This document shows, piece by piece, positions 52,037 through 53,147 of a DNA stretch of 53,147 nt. Below the pieces are notes generated by a model. It saw only the letters and a list, made by a program, of their open reading frames with translations, was not told where the DNA came from and ran no database searches. The stretch is taken from NCBI GenBank assembly GCA_947175335.1, contig CAMWMF010000011.1:1-53147 (forward strand), given 5' to 3'. How positions within the stretch are numbered: the first letter of the stretch is position 1; each line of letters begins with the position of its first letter. The stretch comes from an uncultured Clostridia bacterium. Its GTDB lineage: Bacteria; Bacillota; Clostridia; Christensenellales; Pumilibacteraceae. The position numbers and the translations under genes are program-made.

Positions 52037-52579
52037 ATGGAACATAAAGGCACGCAAACGATAGGAACCGAAAGATTGATTTTAAGACGGTTCGAGTTGT
52101 CGGACGCTCAAAATATGTACGATAACTATTGCAGTAAAGAAAAAGTGACCGAGTTTTTGTCTTGGGATGCACATAGAACCGTAGAGGACACAAAAAGCTA
52201 TCTTACGGGCGTCGTTTTGCCCAATTACGCGGAGATGAATACATATTGTTGGGCGATAGTGTGGAAGGAAACAAATGAGGTAATAGGTTGTATAGACGTT
52301 TGCGCCAAGGATGAACGTAAACGCTGTGCGGAACTCGGTTGGGTAATAAGCGACGAGTATTGGGGAAGGTGCATTATGCCCGAAGCCGCAAAGAGCGTGT
52401 TAAAGTATTTGTTTGCCGTAGGCTATGAGCGCATACAAGCTACGCACCACATTCAAAACAAAAAGAGCGGCAGGGTAATGGAAAAAATAGGTATGCAATG
52501 CGAGGGCATACATAAAAAATTCAGCATGTTCAAAAACAATACTCTTGTCGATTGTTACTTGTGGGCTATAACAAAATAA
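52037..52579 (+). CDS. GNAT acetyltransferase, RimJ/RimL type
   Basis: 180 aa. N-terminal TERLILRRFELSDAQNMYDN, AELGWVISDEYWGRCIMPEA near 96-115 (acetyl-CoA region), and IQATHHIQNKKSGRVMEKIGM near 140 are the usual landmarks of the RimJ/RimL group. It may acetylate a protein N-terminus or a small amine. AAAAGGAG lies 8 nt before the ATG. Confidence 0.92.
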   Translation: MEHKGTQTIGTERLILRRFELSDAQNMYDNYCSKEKVTEFLSWDAHRTVEDTKSYLTGVVLPNYAEMNTYCWAIVWKETNEVIGCIDVCAKDERKRCAELGWVISDEYWGRCIMPEAAKSVLKYLFAVGYERIQATHHIQNKKSGRVMEKIGMQCEGIHKKFSMFKNNTLVDCYLWAITK

Positions 52580-52601
52580 ATATAATTGTATGAGGTAATA
52601 A

Positions 52602-53036
52602 ATGGAGTATACAATAAAACAAGAACGCTTGACGGCTGATGAATATATTGCGTTTTTAAAAAAGTCGGATTTGGGTTCGCAGTATCCCAAAGAAAGATTT
52701 AATGAGCGTATAGGAACTTTGGTAAGCAAATGTTCGATAAGTTTGGTGGCAAGAAATGAAAACGGTGAAATAATCGGCGTGTGCTTTGGTATTTCCGATT
52801 TTGCGTATTGGCTGTTTATTACAGACTTGGGTGTGGTGCGCGAGTGTGTCGGCCAAGGCGTCGGTAAAGCGTTGGTGAGAAAGATACACGAGTTAGCAGG
52901 CGGTGAGAAGAATATAGCAATGTATACTTGTGCAAACAGCGGCGCAATTCCGTTTTACGAAAAAATCGGCATGACGCGTTCAACCGACGTAATGGAATAT
53001 AACCATATCGAATGGACGGGTTTCACTGTCGATTAA
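52602..53036 (+). CDS. GNAT family N-acetyltransferase
   Basis: 144 aa. Acetyl-CoA motif in ITDLGVVRECVGQGVGKALV (about 69-88), followed by MYTCANSGAIPFYEKIGM. GAGGT precedes the ATG. It follows the other GNAT gene by 22 bases and is probably in the same transcript. Substrate unknown. Confidence 0.9.
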   Translation: MEYTIKQERLTADEYIAFLKKSDLGSQYPKERFNERIGTLVSKCSISLVARNENGEIIGVCFGISDFAYWLFITDLGVVRECVGQGVGKALVRKIHELAGGEKNIAMYTCANSGAIPFYEKIGMTRSTDVMEYNHIEWTGFTVD

Positions 53037-53147
53037 ATGATAAAAATTCATTTGTTTTTAGTTTTTGTCTGTGCTTTATAACGCTTTTATAAAGTACTAA
53101 ATTTGATTTAGTTTTTTGTTAGTGTACGTAGAATCTTACGCTTCTAA

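Noticed and set aside
1-53147. Prophage, integron, insertion sequence or toxin-antitoxin system
   Set aside because: No transposase, integrase, phage structural or toxin-antitoxin pair was recognised in any strand; all larger genes are accounted for.

Overview
The window looks like chromosomal DNA of a Gram-positive, probably spore-forming member of the Clostridia, most likely from an uncultured gut lineage. The evidence is a lon-engB pair, a dcw (division and cell wall) cluster with mraZ-rsmH-ftsL-spoVD-murE-mraY-murD-ftsW, a MurE carrying the meso-DAP signature DNPR, sigma-A promoters that almost all have a 17-nt spacer, strong AGGAGG-type ribosome sites, and no rRNA, integrase or transposase. 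Base composition is near 50 percent GC except for the AT-rich last 3 kb. This placement is inference; no marker gene gives a species.

Layout. 1-8.1 kb: mostly minus strand, with an aldehyde dehydrogenase (cut by the window edge) coupled to an Fe-alcohol dehydrogenase, a three-gene operon (GyrI-like, membrane, 2H phosphoesterase), a DUF3592 membrane protein, a VOC protein, a palindrome-rich repeat, tRNA-Ala(GGC) and a six-TM protein. 8.2-18.4 kb: small housekeeping and accessory genes on the plus strand (RlmD-type rRNA methyltransferase, DegV, isochorismatase-like, GNAT, Nudix, lon, engB, an XRE membrane regulator, a Cys-rich possible coat protein, a metallophosphoesterase). 18.6-29.8 kb: a reduced dcw cluster lacking murF, murG, ftsQ, ftsA and ftsZ and ending in two unknown multi-TM proteins. 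29.8-32.1 kb: serC-serA on the minus strand. 32.3-50.1 kb: one promoter followed by three giant genes (1942, 1691 and about 2201 aa). 50.2-53.0 kb: AT-rich small genes (membrane proteins, a lipoprotein, two GNATs).

The most unusual part is the 17.7-kb giant operon. Protein 1 is exported, has RCC1-like propeller repeats, one C-terminal TM and a cytoplasmic Lys-rich and Gly/Asp/aromatic tail. Protein 2 is exported, has one central TM, a roughly 700-residue cytoplasmic coiled coil and a strongly basic Gly-Ala-Arg-Pro tail. Protein 3 is cytoplasmic, begins with a very acidic Asp/Glu/Tyr tract, contains about 30 copies of a short helical motif, and ends with two AT-hook-like motifs. The charges and topologies suggest a surface-to-membrane-to-nucleoid scaffold. 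I know of no described system with this composition, and the function is inferred only.

A second signal is transcriptional. Five genes have a -10 hexamer only 6-7 nt before the start codon and lack a usable ribosome site, which suggests leaderless mRNAs, while neighbouring genes have ordinary leaders.
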